Notes: generated from the letters alone by a model not told the origin. A DNA stretch of 64,000 bases from Rikenellaceae bacterium (GCA_015059845.1 SUZR01000012.1:1-64000); one strand, 5' to 3'. Numbered from the stretch's first letter, positions 34,047 to 43,179 are shown. A program made the numbers and translations.

Positions 34047-35084
34047 ATGAATCCCGTCGCCATACGATTGCTGAATCAGCAGTTGATTGCCCCGCAGTTT
34101 GCCACCCCTACGGAGGTGGTGTCGTATATGGGAGCAATGCAGGCGCAGGAGTATAGAATGATGCGATGGGCTGTTGCGATGCGAACCAAAAGCCCGTCGC
34201 ATCTTTTGTTTCGTAAGGCTTACGATAGTGGTGAGATTGTGCGCCTGCATCTGTTGCGCGGTACGTGGCAACTTATATCTGGCGAGGATTATGCTTGGAT
34301 GTTGAAGCTATGCGCTCCCAAAGCCGCTACGGTAATCAATGGCTGGATGAAGGCGGGTGGCATATCGATTGAGGATAGGGAGCGTCTTGAAATTCGTGAT
34401 ATCCTGGAACGTACGGCCGCAGACCGAGGTAGTGTCACCAAAGAGGATTTTGTTGAGGTGTTGGCGATGCGAGATATATCTATGGACGAACATAGGTTGT
34501 CGTATCATATTCGTATGGCTGAGCTTGATGGAGTGTTGTGTAGTGGTGATTTGCATCCGCAGAAGGCTACCTACTCCCTTGCGGTAAATAAGATTCGACA
34601 TCGTTCGACGATGAGCGAGGAGGAGGCTTTGGCTCGGCTGGCACGTAAATATTTTCAGAGTCGCTCGCCAGCTACGCTGGAGGATTTTGCTTGGTGGTCG
34701 GCGTTGAGCCTTACGGAGTGCCGAAGGGCGGTGGCTATGCTTGGCGATGAGCTTAGTGTAGAGCATTGGAATGGCAGGAGATTCTATATACATAGTGCTT
34801 GCCGTACACGCGGTTATCGCGCGGGGAAGTCGATTCTTCTTGCTCCCTACGATGAATATTTGATAAGTTATAAGAGTCGTGATGTGGTATTACCCGCTGA
34901 GCACACCCATCGTGCGCACTCAAATAATGGCATATTCTATCCTGTTATTCTGCGTGATGGTGTGATTTACGGTAATTGGAAACCCTATTCAAAGCGATTG
35001 CAGACAACATTTTTTGAGGCCGAGCGTAATGAATCACCACTCGAAAATGAGTGGGCTGCGTATCAACGTTTTCTTGCGCGGTAG
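34047..35084 (+). CDS. winged-helix AlkZ-like DNA repair protein
   Basis: A 345-residue member of the winged-helix family that includes the DNA glycosylases AlkZ and YcaQ, which unhook bulky or crosslinked bases. The catalytic Q-x-Q is seen as Gln32 and Gln34 in G-A-M-Q-A-Q-E-Y. Further family landmarks are R-L-H-L-L-R-G-T-W-Q-L-I and L-L-A-P-Y-D-E-Y-L-I. Many members sit in antibiotic clusters as self-protection, but here the neighbours are housekeeping genes. The actual lesion is unknown. Confidence 0.8.
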   Translation: MNPVAIRLLNQQLIAPQFATPTEVVSYMGAMQAQEYRMMRWAVAMRTKSPSHLLFRKAYDSGEIVRLHLLRGTWQLISGEDYAWMLKLCAPKAATVINGWMKAGGISIEDRERLEIRDILERTAADRGSVTKEDFVEVLAMRDISMDEHRLSYHIRMAELDGVLCSGDLHPQKATYSLAVNKIRHRSTMSEEEALARLARKYFQSRSPATLEDFAWWSALSLTECRRAVAMLGDELSVEHWNGRRFYIHSACRTRGYRAGKSILLAPYDEYLISYKSRDVVLPAEHTHRAHSNNGIFYPVILRDGVIYGNWKPYSKRLQTTFFEAERNESPLENEWAAYQRFLAR

Positions 35085-35096
35085 ATTGTGAGCGGG

Positions 35097-35594
35097 TTAG
35101 AATAACTCCTTAATCTGCAGGAATAAATCTTTCCAGATATAGTACATCATCATTCCCGTTACGATAAGTTTCAGGCCTGTGCCGACGATAAACGATATGA
35201 GCGAGCCGAATCCGACCTTGATGGCCTCGCCTAAACTTCTATTCTGATTGAATCGCTCTCCAGCCACAGCACCCAGGAACGGACCGAGAATAATACCTAT
35301 CGGGCCCATAAACAGACCGACAAATACTCCAATCGTAGCACCCGTAATGCCGGCCTTCGAGCCGCCGAATACCTTACTGAAATATCCCGGTAAGATGTAG
35401 TCTATAATGCAGATTATCAGAGTGATAATACCCCATACCCATAGTGTTGTCTGCGAGATTGTTGACCCCTCGGTCATATAGGCACATATCAAGCCCACGA
35501 ACGATATTGTCGCGCCCGGCAGAATGGGAACTACCGAGCCGATGATACCGATGATGCCGCACAGCACGGCCGCAATTATCAAAAGGGTCTCCAT
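35097..35594 (-). CDS. DUF456 membrane protein
   Basis: A 165-residue very hydrophobic protein with about five membrane segments and glycine-rich G-x-x-G-x-x-x-G repeats. P-I-L-P-G-A (residues 23-28), G-S-K-A-G-I-T-G-A and G-P-F-L-G-A-V-A-G-E are the family's recognisable parts. Function unknown. It converges on the AlkZ-like gene with no clear terminator in the 12 bases between; panD lies upstream. Confidence 0.85.
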   Translation of the reverse strand: METLLIIAAVLCGIIGIIGSVVPILPGATISFVGLICAYMTEGSTISQTTLWVWGIITLIICIIDYILPGYFSKVFGGSKAGITGATIGVFVGLFMGPIGIILGPFLGAVAGERFNQNRSLGEAIKVGFGSLISFIVGTGLKLIVTGMMMYYIWKDLFLQIKELF

Positions 35595-35646
35595 TGGTGA
35601 AAATCGACAATATAATTTGCTCGTATCACACTTTGTGCCGCGAAGG

Positions 35647-36000
35647 CTACTTCACAAGGTGATTTGTCGTAGAGTCGGGGAAGATTACCGATGGCTTGAA
35701 GCTCTTTGCCTCCTCGAAATCCATCAACGCATACGACACGATGATAACCAAATCGTCAACAGCAACCTTGCGGGCTGCAGCTCCGTTCAGGCAGATAGCT
35801 CCGCTACCACGCTCGCCCTTAATGATATAGGTCTCAAGGCGCTCGCCATTGTTAATGTCGAGAATCTGCACCTTCTCGCCCTCAATCATATTTGCGGCGT
35901 CCATCAGGTCCTCATCGATGGTGATGCTGCCTACGTAGTTCAAATTGGCCTGTGTGACTCTTACGCGGTGAATTTTCGACTTCAATACTTCGATCATCAT
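35647..36000 (-). CDS. panD: aspartate 1-decarboxylase
   Basis: A 117-residue pyruvoyl enzyme making beta-alanine for pantothenate. The self-cleavage site Gly24-Ser25 sits in Y-V-G-S-I-T-I-D, and [10 protein letters not shown] (about 58) and N-G-A-A-A-R (about 72) are the active-site segments. Length is standard. Located six bases downstream of panC, which makes pantothenate from its product. Confidence 0.95.
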   Translation of the reverse strand: MMIEVLKSKIHRVRVTQANLNYVGSITIDEDLMDAANMIEGEKVQILDINNGERLETYIIKGERGSGAICLNGAAARKVAVDDLVIIVSYALMDFEEAKSFKPSVIFPDSTTNHLVK

Positions 36001-36006
36001 ATGGCT

Positions 36007-36843
36007 TTATTTGATTTTTACGTTATCAATCAATCTAATCTCTCCGGCCTGCACTGCGATGCAACCCTGCACGCGCTCGCTCTGCTCCCACGATGTAACC
36101 TGCTGCATAGAGAGAGCATCTACGGCCTGGAAATATATAACTTTCAGTAACTCGTTTGTCTCAACCTGCTCCTTAACCCAGGCGGTGAGCTCGGCGGGAG
36201 TCATCTCGGCCGACTTTGCAGCGCACTGCGAGATAACCTCGTAGATGTGGGGTGCTGCTGCACGATGTGCGGGTGTGAGCAGTGTGTTGCGTGACGAGAG
36301 GGCCAAGCCGTCCGCATCACGGATGATGGGGCACTCAACAATCTCAACGCCCATATTAAGCTGCTTTACCATAGCCTTGATGACGGCAATCTGCTGGAAA
36401 TCCTTCTCACCGAAGTACGCCTTTGCCGGCTCAACAATCTGGAACAGACGACTTACCACCTGTGCCACGCCATTGAAATGACCGGGGCGTGTTGCGCCCT
36501 CCATAACCTTGTCAACTAGACCGAAATCAAACTGACGTGTGTCGGGCTCGGGGTATATCTCCTCTACCGAAGGCATAAGCACATAGTCTGCACCTGCCGC
36601 CTCCAGCAATGCCGCATCAGCCTCGGGGGTACGAGGGTAGTTGCGCAAATCATTCTTGTCGTTAAACTGTGTAGGGTTCACAAATACGCTTACCACTACC
36701 GTAGCACACTCGCGGCGTGCCTTCTCAACCAGCGAACGGTGGCCTGCGTGCAGGGCACCCATTGTAGGTACGAATCCGATACCTGCGGGGTCGAGAGTCG
36801 AGAGCTCCTTCTTAAGGTCGCTTACTTTATTGAAAGTTTTCAT
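36007..36843 (-). CDS. panC: pantothenate synthetase
   Basis: A 278-residue ligase that joins pantoate and beta-alanine using ATP. Signatures: F-V-P-T-M-G-A-L-H-A-G-H-R-S-L (near 24), V-F-V-N-P-T-Q-F (near 53), F-G-E-K-D-F-Q-Q (near 145) and S-S-R-N (near 184). First gene of the panC-panD pair. Confidence 0.97.
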   Translation of the reverse strand: MKTFNKVSDLKKELSTLDPAGIGFVPTMGALHAGHRSLVEKARRECATVVVSVFVNPTQFNDKNDLRNYPRTPEADAALLEAAGADYVLMPSVEEIYPEPDTRQFDFGLVDKVMEGATRPGHFNGVAQVVSRLFQIVEPAKAYFGEKDFQQIAVIKAMVKQLNMGVEIVECPIIRDADGLALSSRNTLLTPAHRAAAPHIYEVISQCAAKSAEMTPAELTAWVKEQVETNELLKVIYFQAVDALSMQQVTSWEQSERVQGCIAVQAGEIRLIDNVKIK

Positions 36844-36866
36844 TAGTTCAGTCTATAAAACTGCGA

Positions 36867-36874
36867 CAAAGTTA
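36867..36874 (-). promoter_or_regulatory. -7 box (TAACTTTG) of panCD
   Basis: Exact TAnnTTTG on the minus strand 24 bases before the panC start. Confidence 0.6.
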
Positions 36875-36942
36875 TATAATTATATCGGAATTAAAAATCC
36901 AAAAGCACGATAAAAACATCTAATAATAAAAAAGAAATTGTC

Positions 36943-37043
36943 TAACACGGTGATTTTGGCTTTATGCTCGCCCTCAAAATCCTCATTTATGTCAAATAAA
37001 CTGCGGTTTTTCGGACTTGCAGGCCTAAAAATCTCTCGTGTTA
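36943..37043. repeat. imperfect inverted repeat in the panC-DPP III spacer
   Basis: Arms TAACACGGTGATTTTGGC (36943-36960) and GCCTAAAAATCTCTCGTGTTA (37023-37043) are complementary with a few mismatches. Could fold in RNA or be a small mobile-repeat remnant; no gene is seen. Confidence 0.45.
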
Positions 37044-37061
37044 TACGATTCTAGCAAAAAG

Positions 37062-37088
37062 AAAGGGTGCCACGCAGGCACCCTTTTT
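37062..37088 (-). terminator. terminator of the dipeptidyl peptidase III gene
   Basis: Stem AAGGGTGCC / GGCACCCTT, with an A-rich plus-strand side that reads as T-run on the minus strand. Confidence 0.8.
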
Positions 37089-37108
37089 AGATGAAAATAG
37101 GTCAAATT

Positions 37109-39148
37109 TTAGTTTATTGACGGCAGGAACGACCACTCCTTCGAGTAGTGCAGCATCTGCTCTACGTAGTCGGTCTTGTAGATGAGTTTCACGTCAACAA
37201 TCTCGCCATCCTTCTCCACCAACTCGTAGTCGGGGTTAACGAAGCCACTGTACGGCTCAAGATTCAGCTTCTTGTAGCGCTCCAGCACCTCCTTGTGCAG
37301 GTCGTAGTCAATCTTCACGGCATAATCCTCCACGAGCTTGCGGCCAGCCTCGTAGTCGCCCGTAGATTTGATGCGCTGCACCTCCTTCAGAAGCTCGCCA
37401 AAGAGCTTACGCAGAGCCTCGAAGTCGTTTACTACGATGTATGACTTGCCATCCTGCTTAACCCACTCGATGACGTTATCCTTCTTACCCTTCTCGTAGC
37501 ACCACTGGGCGATAAGCTTGCGGTTACGCATATGCGCCTCCTCGACATTCTTGCCAAGCTCGATGCGCGAGAACTGTGTCATCATACCATTCATAATATA
37601 GTCGGCATACTGAGCCTTTGCCACATCGGTCGTGGGGATAAGACCAATCTCAACCATCTTGGGGTCACCCAGATAGTAAAGACCGAAGAGGTCGGCACGT
37701 GCCTCCTCCAGCGTTGAGGTGTAGCTCTTGAGCTCGCCTCCCTTCACGCCCGGCGCCAACTGACCTGAGCCGTGACCCAGGCACTCGTGCAGATCGGTGT
37801 GGAGGTCATCGGCCAGCTTGCCGTACTGCTTGATGCGCTCGCGGTCCTCCTCGCGCAACATAAACTCCTCGTTGAAGCCGTTACCTTGTGCAGCTTTGTC
37901 GTATGCGTAGGTGATGTTATCAATGGTTACAGACTTTGAACCGTACTCCTTGCGAATCCAGTCAGCATTGGGCAGGTTGATACCGATAGGAGTTGCGGGG
38001 TAGCAGTCGCCACCGAGCATAGCCACGGTGATAACCTTTGCCGATACGCCCTTCACCTCTTTCTTGCGGAACTTGGGGTCGATAGGTGCATTATCCTCAA
38101 ACCACTGTGCATTGGCCGAGAGAATCTGCGTACGACGGCAGGCGGTGCTATCCATAAAATTCACCGTACCCTCCCACGACGCCTTGCGGCCGAGGGGGTC
38201 GCCGTAATCCTCGATAAAGCCATTCACAAAGTCCACATTCGACTCGTTGTCACCAACCCACAATACGTTGTAACGGTCGAACTCGCGCAGGTTACCTGTG
38301 CGGTAGTAGTTTATAAGTGCGTTGATGATGCTCTTCTGCGGCTCCTCGGCTACCTGTGCGGCCTTCTCCAGCCAGAATACAATCTGCTGAATAGCCGCCG
38401 AGTACATTCCGCCCAGCTTCCATACCTGCTCAACAATCTCGCCCTTCTCGTTCTTTACGAGTTTCGAGTTAAGACCGTAAGAGATAGGCGTGGGGTCATT
38501 GTCGTCACGCATATCGGCGTAGAACTTCTCTACCTCCTTCATCGTCACGCCCTCGTAGTAGTTGCAGGCAGACTCTGTAACCATATCCACACCGTCGGTC
38601 TGGTTAAGGCGAATGGCATAGAGTGCGGGGTCGAAGATAATGTCGTACAGGAGGCTCTTCTCGATTGCAAGCTCCTGCGGGTCAACATACTTGTCAACCA
38701 TCTGCGCAAACCACTCGCGCGGGAACTCGGGCTGGAACTTATCGTTTGAGTAGTGGTGGTGAATACCATTTGCAAACCACACCTTCTTCAAATACTTCTC
38801 CATTGCCTTGAACTCGGCTGCGTTGCGGTCGCCATCGTACTTGGTGTAGATAGCCTCCAGAGTGCGGCGCACCGTGAGGTTGTACTTGAAATTCTGGTCA
38901 AAGAGAATGTCGCGGCCACACTTTGTAGCCTGCGCCAAATAGTATATAAGCACTTTCTGCTGCAAGGGGAGCTTCTCAAATCCAGGAACCTCGTAGCGAA
39001 GCACTTTAATGTCGTCAAATTTGTCTATAACCCACGACACCTGCTCGGAGGCGGGAGCTGGCTCCTCCACCTTCTGGCGGCACGAGTTGAGCGATGTAAG
39101 CGATAGAATCATAGTTGTCGCAATTAAGATTGAGCGGGTCTTTTTCAT
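37109..39148 (-). CDS. dipeptidyl peptidase III-type zinc peptidase, lipoprotein
   Basis: A 679-residue M49 metallopeptidase. The zinc motif is H-E-C-L-G-H near residue 454, and the third ligand Glu sits in L-E-E-A-R-A-D about 50 residues later. It removes dipeptides from peptide N-termini. An N-terminal signal with lipobox L-N-S-C (Cys near 23) predicts anchoring in the envelope, unlike cytosolic eukaryotic DPP III. Monocistronic: its own promoter and terminator are visible. Confidence 0.9.
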   Translation of the reverse strand: MKKTRSILIATTMILSLTSLNSCRQKVEEPAPASEQVSWVIDKFDDIKVLRYEVPGFEKLPLQQKVLIYYLAQATKCGRDILFDQNFKYNLTVRRTLEAIYTKYDGDRNAAEFKAMEKYLKKVWFANGIHHHYSNDKFQPEFPREWFAQMVDKYVDPQELAIEKSLLYDIIFDPALYAIRLNQTDGVDMVTESACNYYEGVTMKEVEKFYADMRDDNDPTPISYGLNSKLVKNEKGEIVEQVWKLGGMYSAAIQQIVFWLEKAAQVAEEPQKSIINALINYYRTGNLREFDRYNVLWVGDNESNVDFVNGFIEDYGDPLGRKASWEGTVNFMDSTACRRTQILSANAQWFEDNAPIDPKFRKKEVKGVSAKVITVAMLGGDCYPATPIGINLPNADWIRKEYGSKSVTIDNITYAYDKAAQGNGFNEEFMLREEDRERIKQYGKLADDLHTDLHECLGHGSGQLAPGVKGGELKSYTSTLEEARADLFGLYYLGDPKMVEIGLIPTTDVAKAQYADYIMNGMMTQFSRIELGKNVEEAHMRNRKLIAQWCYEKGKKDNVIEWVKQDGKSYIVVNDFEALRKLFGELLKEVQRIKSTGDYEAGRKLVEDYAVKIDYDLHKEVLERYKKLNLEPYSGFVNPDYELVEKDGEIVDVKLIYKTDYVEQMLHYSKEWSFLPSIN

Positions 39149-39180
39149 ATTATTCCGTCATTGTTGGTGAATATTTGCGC

Positions 39181-39188
39181 CAAAGTTA
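39181..39188 (-). promoter_or_regulatory. -7 box (TAACTTTG) of the DPP III gene
   Basis: Exact TAnnTTTG on the minus strand, 32 bases before the start codon. Confidence 0.6.
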
Positions 39189-39260
39189 TCTATTTTTTCG
39201 GGAAATGATATATTTAGACCCCATAAAAACAATAATTGCCCGAAATTTCGGGCAATTATC

Positions 39261-40121
39261 TTATCTGCACTTAGCACCTTGAGCCTCAAACCAGGGATTT
39301 TTCAAATCGGCCTTATTGTACTCAAGCGGCTTGCCATCGGGGTATGAGAGCGTTTTGCCTCCCGCCTCCGATAGGATTAACTCGCCTGCGGCCGTATCCC
39401 ACTCGTAGGTGTTTGTCGTGCGCACGTAGTAGTCAACCGTGCCCTCAGCCAGCAGGCAGAACTTATATGAGCTGCCTTGCTCGATAACCTCAAGGTCGGG
39501 ATGCTCGGCACGCAACTCCTCGATGCGCTGGTGTGTCTCAGGGGTCTGGTGCGAACGTGATAAGGCGACGCGGAATCCCTCGTGGCAGCTACCCTCCAGG
39601 GGCAACTTTTCCAGCATAGCCTCAATCTGCTTGCCCTCGTAATGCGGGTCGTCGCAGGGGGCGATGTTACGAATCAGATACGCGCCCTTGCCTTTGGCGG
39701 CTACGTACATCTTTTCGAGGTATGGAACATAGAGTACCGAGCCTACACACTCGTTGTCGGCCAGCAGGGCAATGTTTACCGTAAACTCGTTATTACCCTT
39801 TATAAACTCTACGGTGCCGTCCAACGGGTCAACCAACAGGAAAAGCTCCCAGTTGCGGCGCTCGTCGTAGAGCATTTCGCGTCCCTCCTCGCTTAAAACG
39901 GGGATGCGGGTAGGACCCAGCGTATCCTTTATGGTGTTGTGAGCCATACGGTCGGCCATCGTGATGGGTGTGTGGTCGCTCTTGAGCGAGATGTCGTAAT
40001 CGTCTCTGTTTTTGTATATCTTCATTATGGCGGCACCGGCTCTTACGGCTGCATTGAAACAGTGTGGCAATAGGTGCTCGCGTATTTGTGCTACAATTTG
40101 TTTTTGGTCTTGAGATGTCAT
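39261..40121 (-). CDS. cysQ: 3'(2'),5'-bisphosphate nucleotidase, CysQ
   Basis: A 286-residue member of the inositol-phosphatase superfamily. The metal motif is D-P-L-D-G-T near residue 97, the first acidic Glu is in L-S-E-E-G, and the second motif is E-W-D-T-A-A-G-E-L-I near residue 239. It hydrolyses 3'-phosphoadenosine 5'-phosphate, the by-product of sulfate assimilation. The next gene upstream is separated by 41 bases. Confidence 0.9.
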   Translation of the reverse strand: MTSQDQKQIVAQIREHLLPHCFNAAVRAGAAIMKIYKNRDDYDISLKSDHTPITMADRMAHNTIKDTLGPTRIPVLSEEGREMLYDERRNWELFLLVDPLDGTVEFIKGNNEFTVNIALLADNECVGSVLYVPYLEKMYVAAKGKGAYLIRNIAPCDDPHYEGKQIEAMLEKLPLEGSCHEGFRVALSRSHQTPETHQRIEELRAEHPDLEVIEQGSSYKFCLLAEGTVDYYVRTTNTYEWDTAAGELILSEAGGKTLSYPDGKPLEYNKADLKNPWFEAQGAKCR

Positions 40122-40162
40122 TTATGGTTGGTTTTTATTTCTTTCGTAAAGTTACATATAAT

Positions 40163-41098
40163 TTATGAAATTCGGAACTTTCTCGTTTGAAAAATAGAGC
40201 CAATTTGCCGAAAATAACATAACATAACCTGAAGCGAACAATTTGCCGGAGAGATTAGTCGTGAAGTGTACCTCGCTGACGAGATTATTAATATAATTGT
40301 AACGGCTACGGCGACCACAGCAATGTAGCCAGAGAGTGAGTATGCCAGGGCCAGCAGGGCGGCAAGTATCGCTATGTTAGGCAGTCGGGAGATAGGTTGT
40401 TTATCCCTGAATGTTAACGGAGTATATGTCTTTAGCCTTAGTGCGGATGGTATCTGTCGAATTATGTGGGGCGAAAAGCCGCCAGCGTTGATAACGGCGT
40501 CACGGCGGAAGATATAGCTCTCGGTTGTCGGGGAGAAAAATAACTCGATGCGTTGCTCCGCCTGCTCGGAGAGGGCGATGGCAATACTCTCCATCGCTTT
40601 GTTGCACAGGTGCATATCGTGCCCCAGAGGTAATAGGTAGTTATAGGATGCGACGGCTGTAGCTGCATCCAAATCGTGGTAAATATCCAAGAACTCCCTA
40701 TCTACAAGAATCAGACGCCTGAAGCTACGCTGTCGCGAGCGATATAGGTTACGAATCACTGCTGTGGGCAGCTCGTCATTTGGCGAGCAGTTTACACGTA
40801 TCATACGATAGTGTGCCGTAATTGTACGGAACTCGTCGGGGTATAGCGTGGAGTCGAGTACAACAATTACCTCGTAACGGTCGTAATCTTGCCCGAGTAG
40901 CTCGGTAATATGCTCTATATCTTTCACGCCGCTGCAAATAACCGAACAACCGACAAAACCTAACGATTCGCAACTTCCTGCAATATCGTCTGTGATGATG
41001 TCGCGTCGCCGTGCGGCATTCACTATGCGTAGCGTACGAATCAGGATAGATGATGAGATTATCGTCAACAGCGAGATTATGATGTATTCGGCAATCAT
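40163..41098 (-). CDS. membrane protein with glycosyltransferase-2-like domain
   Basis: A 311-residue protein with an N-terminal hydrophobic helix (about 3-22) and two or more C-terminal helices (about 245-280). Between lies a region whose strand pattern resembles family-2 glycosyltransferases (V-I-V-V-L-D near residue 78 for the nucleotide-sugar site). The usual D-x-D and Q/R-x-x-R-W signatures are not clear, so it may be inactive. Its gene follows the HEAT-like gene by one base. Role unknown. Confidence 0.55.
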   Translation of the reverse strand: MIAEYIIISLLTIISSSILIRTLRIVNAARRRDIITDDIAGSCESLGFVGCSVICSGVKDIEHITELLGQDYDRYEVIVVLDSTLYPDEFRTITAHYRMIRVNCSPNDELPTAVIRNLYRSRQRSFRRLILVDREFLDIYHDLDAATAVASYNYLLPLGHDMHLCNKAMESIAIALSEQAEQRIELFFSPTTESYIFRRDAVINAGGFSPHIIRQIPSALRLKTYTPLTFRDKQPISRLPNIAILAALLALAYSLSGYIAVVAVAVTIILIISSARYTSRLISPANCSLQVMLCYFRQIGSIFQTRKFRIS

Positions 41099-41099
41099 A

Positions 41100-42038
41100 T
41101 CAAAAGGTTGTTGTGGGGCGCACCAATGCCCGTTTGTATGAGTTTATAAGTGTCTCGGCATAGAGCGTTTCGCCCTCGGTAAACAGCGACCGTACGGCCG
41201 ATATGGAGTATCCCTCTACGGTGAGGTGGCGGCATAGCTCTTTGCGTTTTACGGCCGGCATAGCCGCCAGTCGCTCCCGTATTTTCGTATGTCCGAGTGG
41301 TCGCCCAAGCGAGGCGAGCGTATATATGGTTTCGCGCACGATGGAGATATCCTCCTCGTTGGAGATTATTTTGTGGAGTCGTTTCTCGGCTATCTCGATG
41401 CCAAAGCTGCGAACGATGGCCAATCCCAATGTACGCAGGTTACGGTTGTTACTCGCCAGCAGCGGTTCGTAGGCAATGGGCAGCAGGCCTCGGCGGAGCA
41501 GTGATATTATGCGTGCCGTATCGAATGGCGAGAGGTCGAAGTCGAGCTCCGAAATAGTCCGTATTGCCATCGCTGGCGTGGCGGATAATGTGGCCGTCAA
41601 CGCACTGATGCGTACCTCCTTGTCGCTGGAGTGTATATACTGCTCGATTTGTGTGGAGTTGTGCTGATGTATAGGTATCGTACTGAGCAACATTAGCAGA
41701 TGCGCCCTCTTTACCCCACGGCTTAAGCGTATGCGGCGTAACAAGAACGGCTCAAGATTATTCTGCTCAACAATGTGGCGCAGCTTCTCGCGGTCGTTAC
41801 CGTAGGTGTGGCTCACAACAATATATATAGCCTCTGCGAGAGCCAATCGACTCTTCCGAGAGCGGGCTCGTATATTGCGACACGATGGCCTGTCGTTCAG
41901 CAGTAGCGACGCAATCTGCTTGATGTATATATCGCGTGTGGAGGATATTTTTTCTTTGCGTGAGTTCTGCCGCGAGGCTATAAGCATATATAGCGATATT
42001 ATGCTCGCAGCGGTAATATATATTATGCTGACAATCAT
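41100..42038 (-). CDS. membrane-anchored HEAT-like repeat protein
   Basis: A 312-residue protein with an N-terminal hydrophobic helix (about 4-20) followed by helical repeats: units such as S-S-D-K-E-V-R-I-S-A-L-T-A-T and N-N-R-N-L-R-T-L-G-L-A-I-V-R-S-F resemble HEAT/ARM units. These are scaffolds for protein contacts. The start ATG overlaps the TGA of the upstream receiver-like gene (ATGA), and the downstream gene starts after one base, so the three form one translational unit. Function unknown. Confidence 0.6.
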   Translation of the reverse strand: MIVSIIYITAASIISLYMLIASRQNSRKEKISSTRDIYIKQIASLLLNDRPSCRNIRARSRKSRLALAEAIYIVVSHTYGNDREKLRHIVEQNNLEPFLLRRIRLSRGVKRAHLLMLLSTIPIHQHNSTQIEQYIHSSDKEVRISALTATLSATPAMAIRTISELDFDLSPFDTARIISLLRRGLLPIAYEPLLASNNRNLRTLGLAIVRSFGIEIAEKRLHKIISNEEDISIVRETIYTLASLGRPLGHTKIRERLAAMPAVKRKELCRHLTVEGYSISAVRSLFTEGETLYAETLINSYKRALVRPTTTF

Positions 42039-42415
42039 ATCTTGGTGTTGATGTTTAGTTGCGAATAGCTCTTGCCTCTCAGGCGACTCATACATATCGG
42101 GAAGGTCATATATTGGTCAACGCCGCACTCCAGCAGACTCAGCACAATCTGTTCGGATTGCTGCCACGATATCACATATATTGGCGGATGTCGTTTGTCG
42201 CTAAGACGTATGCGACGGATAAGCTCTGAGCCATCGATAAATGGTCGTATGGATAGAATTATCACAAGGTCGGGTTTTTGCTGTGTGCAGGTGGCAATCG
42301 TCTGGTCGGGCGATGAGCAGCATACGATGTTTGTGCTGTCGTCGCCGATAATCTCGGCAATGAGTGTTGCGGTGGCACTTCGGCGCGAGTATATTACGAT
42401 TTTAGGTTTGTTCAT
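42035..42415 (-). CDS. degenerate receiver-domain protein
   Basis: A 126-residue single-domain protein with the shape of a response-regulator receiver: V-I-Y-S, K-P-D-L-V-I-I-L, F-I-D-G-S-E-L and a final F-P. Yet the phosphoacceptor Asp position (residue 54) is Leu and the conserved Lys before Pro is Phe105, and the N-terminal acidic pair is replaced by S-R-R. It therefore probably cannot be phosphorylated in the standard way and may act as a constitutive or ligand-dependent interaction module. First gene of the HEAT/GT2-like operon. Confidence 0.65.
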   Translation of the reverse strand: MNKPKIVIYSRRSATATLIAEIIGDDSTNIVCCSSPDQTIATCTQQKPDLVIILSIRPFIDGSELIRRIRLSDKRHPPIYVISWQQSEQIVLSLLECGVDQYMTFPICMSRLRGKSYSQLNINTKI

Positions 42416-42490
42416 AGGTGTCAATTTGCCGCTTTAGGCGCTCGAAAAGTGTGCCAAATGCTAAATAGTTGAAAAAAAAGTAGGTTTATG

Positions 42491-42520
42491 GTTTGTTTGA
42501 GAATATTTTTTGTATATTTG
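42491..42520 (+). promoter_or_regulatory. promoter of rplU-rpmA
   Basis: -7 TATATTTG (42513-42520) with a TTTG-type -33 around 42491-42496 and spacing near 18. The leader is about 35-40 bases. Confidence 0.7.
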
Positions 42521-42561
42521 CAGGCCGAATTTCGGCAAAAATGTAATTTATTTTTAGAATA

Positions 42562-42873
42562 ATGTACGTTATAGTAGAGATCGCAGGTCAGCAGTTCAAG
42601 GCTGAGAAGGGTCGTAAGCTCTATGTTCACCGTCTTCAGGGCGACGTAGAGTCGTCAGTGAGCTTCGACAAAGTCCTGCTTGTAGACAACGACGGTCAGG
42701 TTAAGGTAGGTGCACCTGCAGTAGAAGGCGCCTCAGTTAAGTGTAAGATCTTGAAGCACCTCAAGGACGACAAGGTTCTGGTGTTCAAGAAGAAGCGTAG
42801 AACTGGTTATCAGAAGTGCAACGGTCACCGTCAGTACCTCACCCAGATTCTCGTAGAGGATATTGTTGCATAA
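42562..42873 (+). CDS. rplU: 50S ribosomal protein L21
   Basis: A 103-residue L21 protein: [13 protein letters not shown] at the start, K-V-L-L-V-D in the middle, and the signature [17 protein letters not shown] near the end. It binds 23S rRNA. Eighteen bases upstream of rpmA, the usual bacterial pair. Confidence 0.98.
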   Translation: MYVIVEIAGQQFKAEKGRKLYVHRLQGDVESSVSFDKVLLVDNDGQVKVGAPAVEGASVKCKILKHLKDDKVLVFKKKRRTGYQKCNGHRQYLTQILVEDIVA

Positions 42874-42891
42874 TTAAAACGTTAGTAGAAA

Positions 42892-43152
42892 ATGGCACAC
42901 AAAAAAGGAGTAGGTAGTTCAAAGAACGGCCGTGAGTCAGAGAGCAAGCGACTCGGTGTAAAGCTTTTCGGTGGTCAGTTCGCTAAGGCCGGCAACATCA
43001 TCGTTCGTCAGCGTGGTACTGTTCACAACCCCGGTAACAACGTGGGTATGGGTAAGGATCACACCCTTTTCGCATTGGTAGATGGTACCGTAGAGTTCTG
43101 CAAGAAGTCTTCAGGTAAGTCTTACGTTAGCGTAACTCCCCTGGCTGAGTAA
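42892..43152 (+). CDS. rpmA: 50S ribosomal protein L27
   Basis: An 86-residue L27: [16 protein letters not shown], then L-G-V-K-L-F-G-G-Q and R-Q-R-G-T. The N-terminal tail reaches the peptidyl-transferase centre. It starts with A-H-K-K, so no protease-cleaved N-terminal extension as in some Firmicutes is seen. Terminator follows. Confidence 0.98.
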   Translation: MAHKKGVGSSKNGRESESKRLGVKLFGGQFAKAGNIIVRQRGTVHNPGNNVGMGKDHTLFALVDGTVEFCKKSSGKSYVSVTPLAE

Positions 43153-43179
43153 GTCGGGTTGAGGATAACCGAAAAAATT

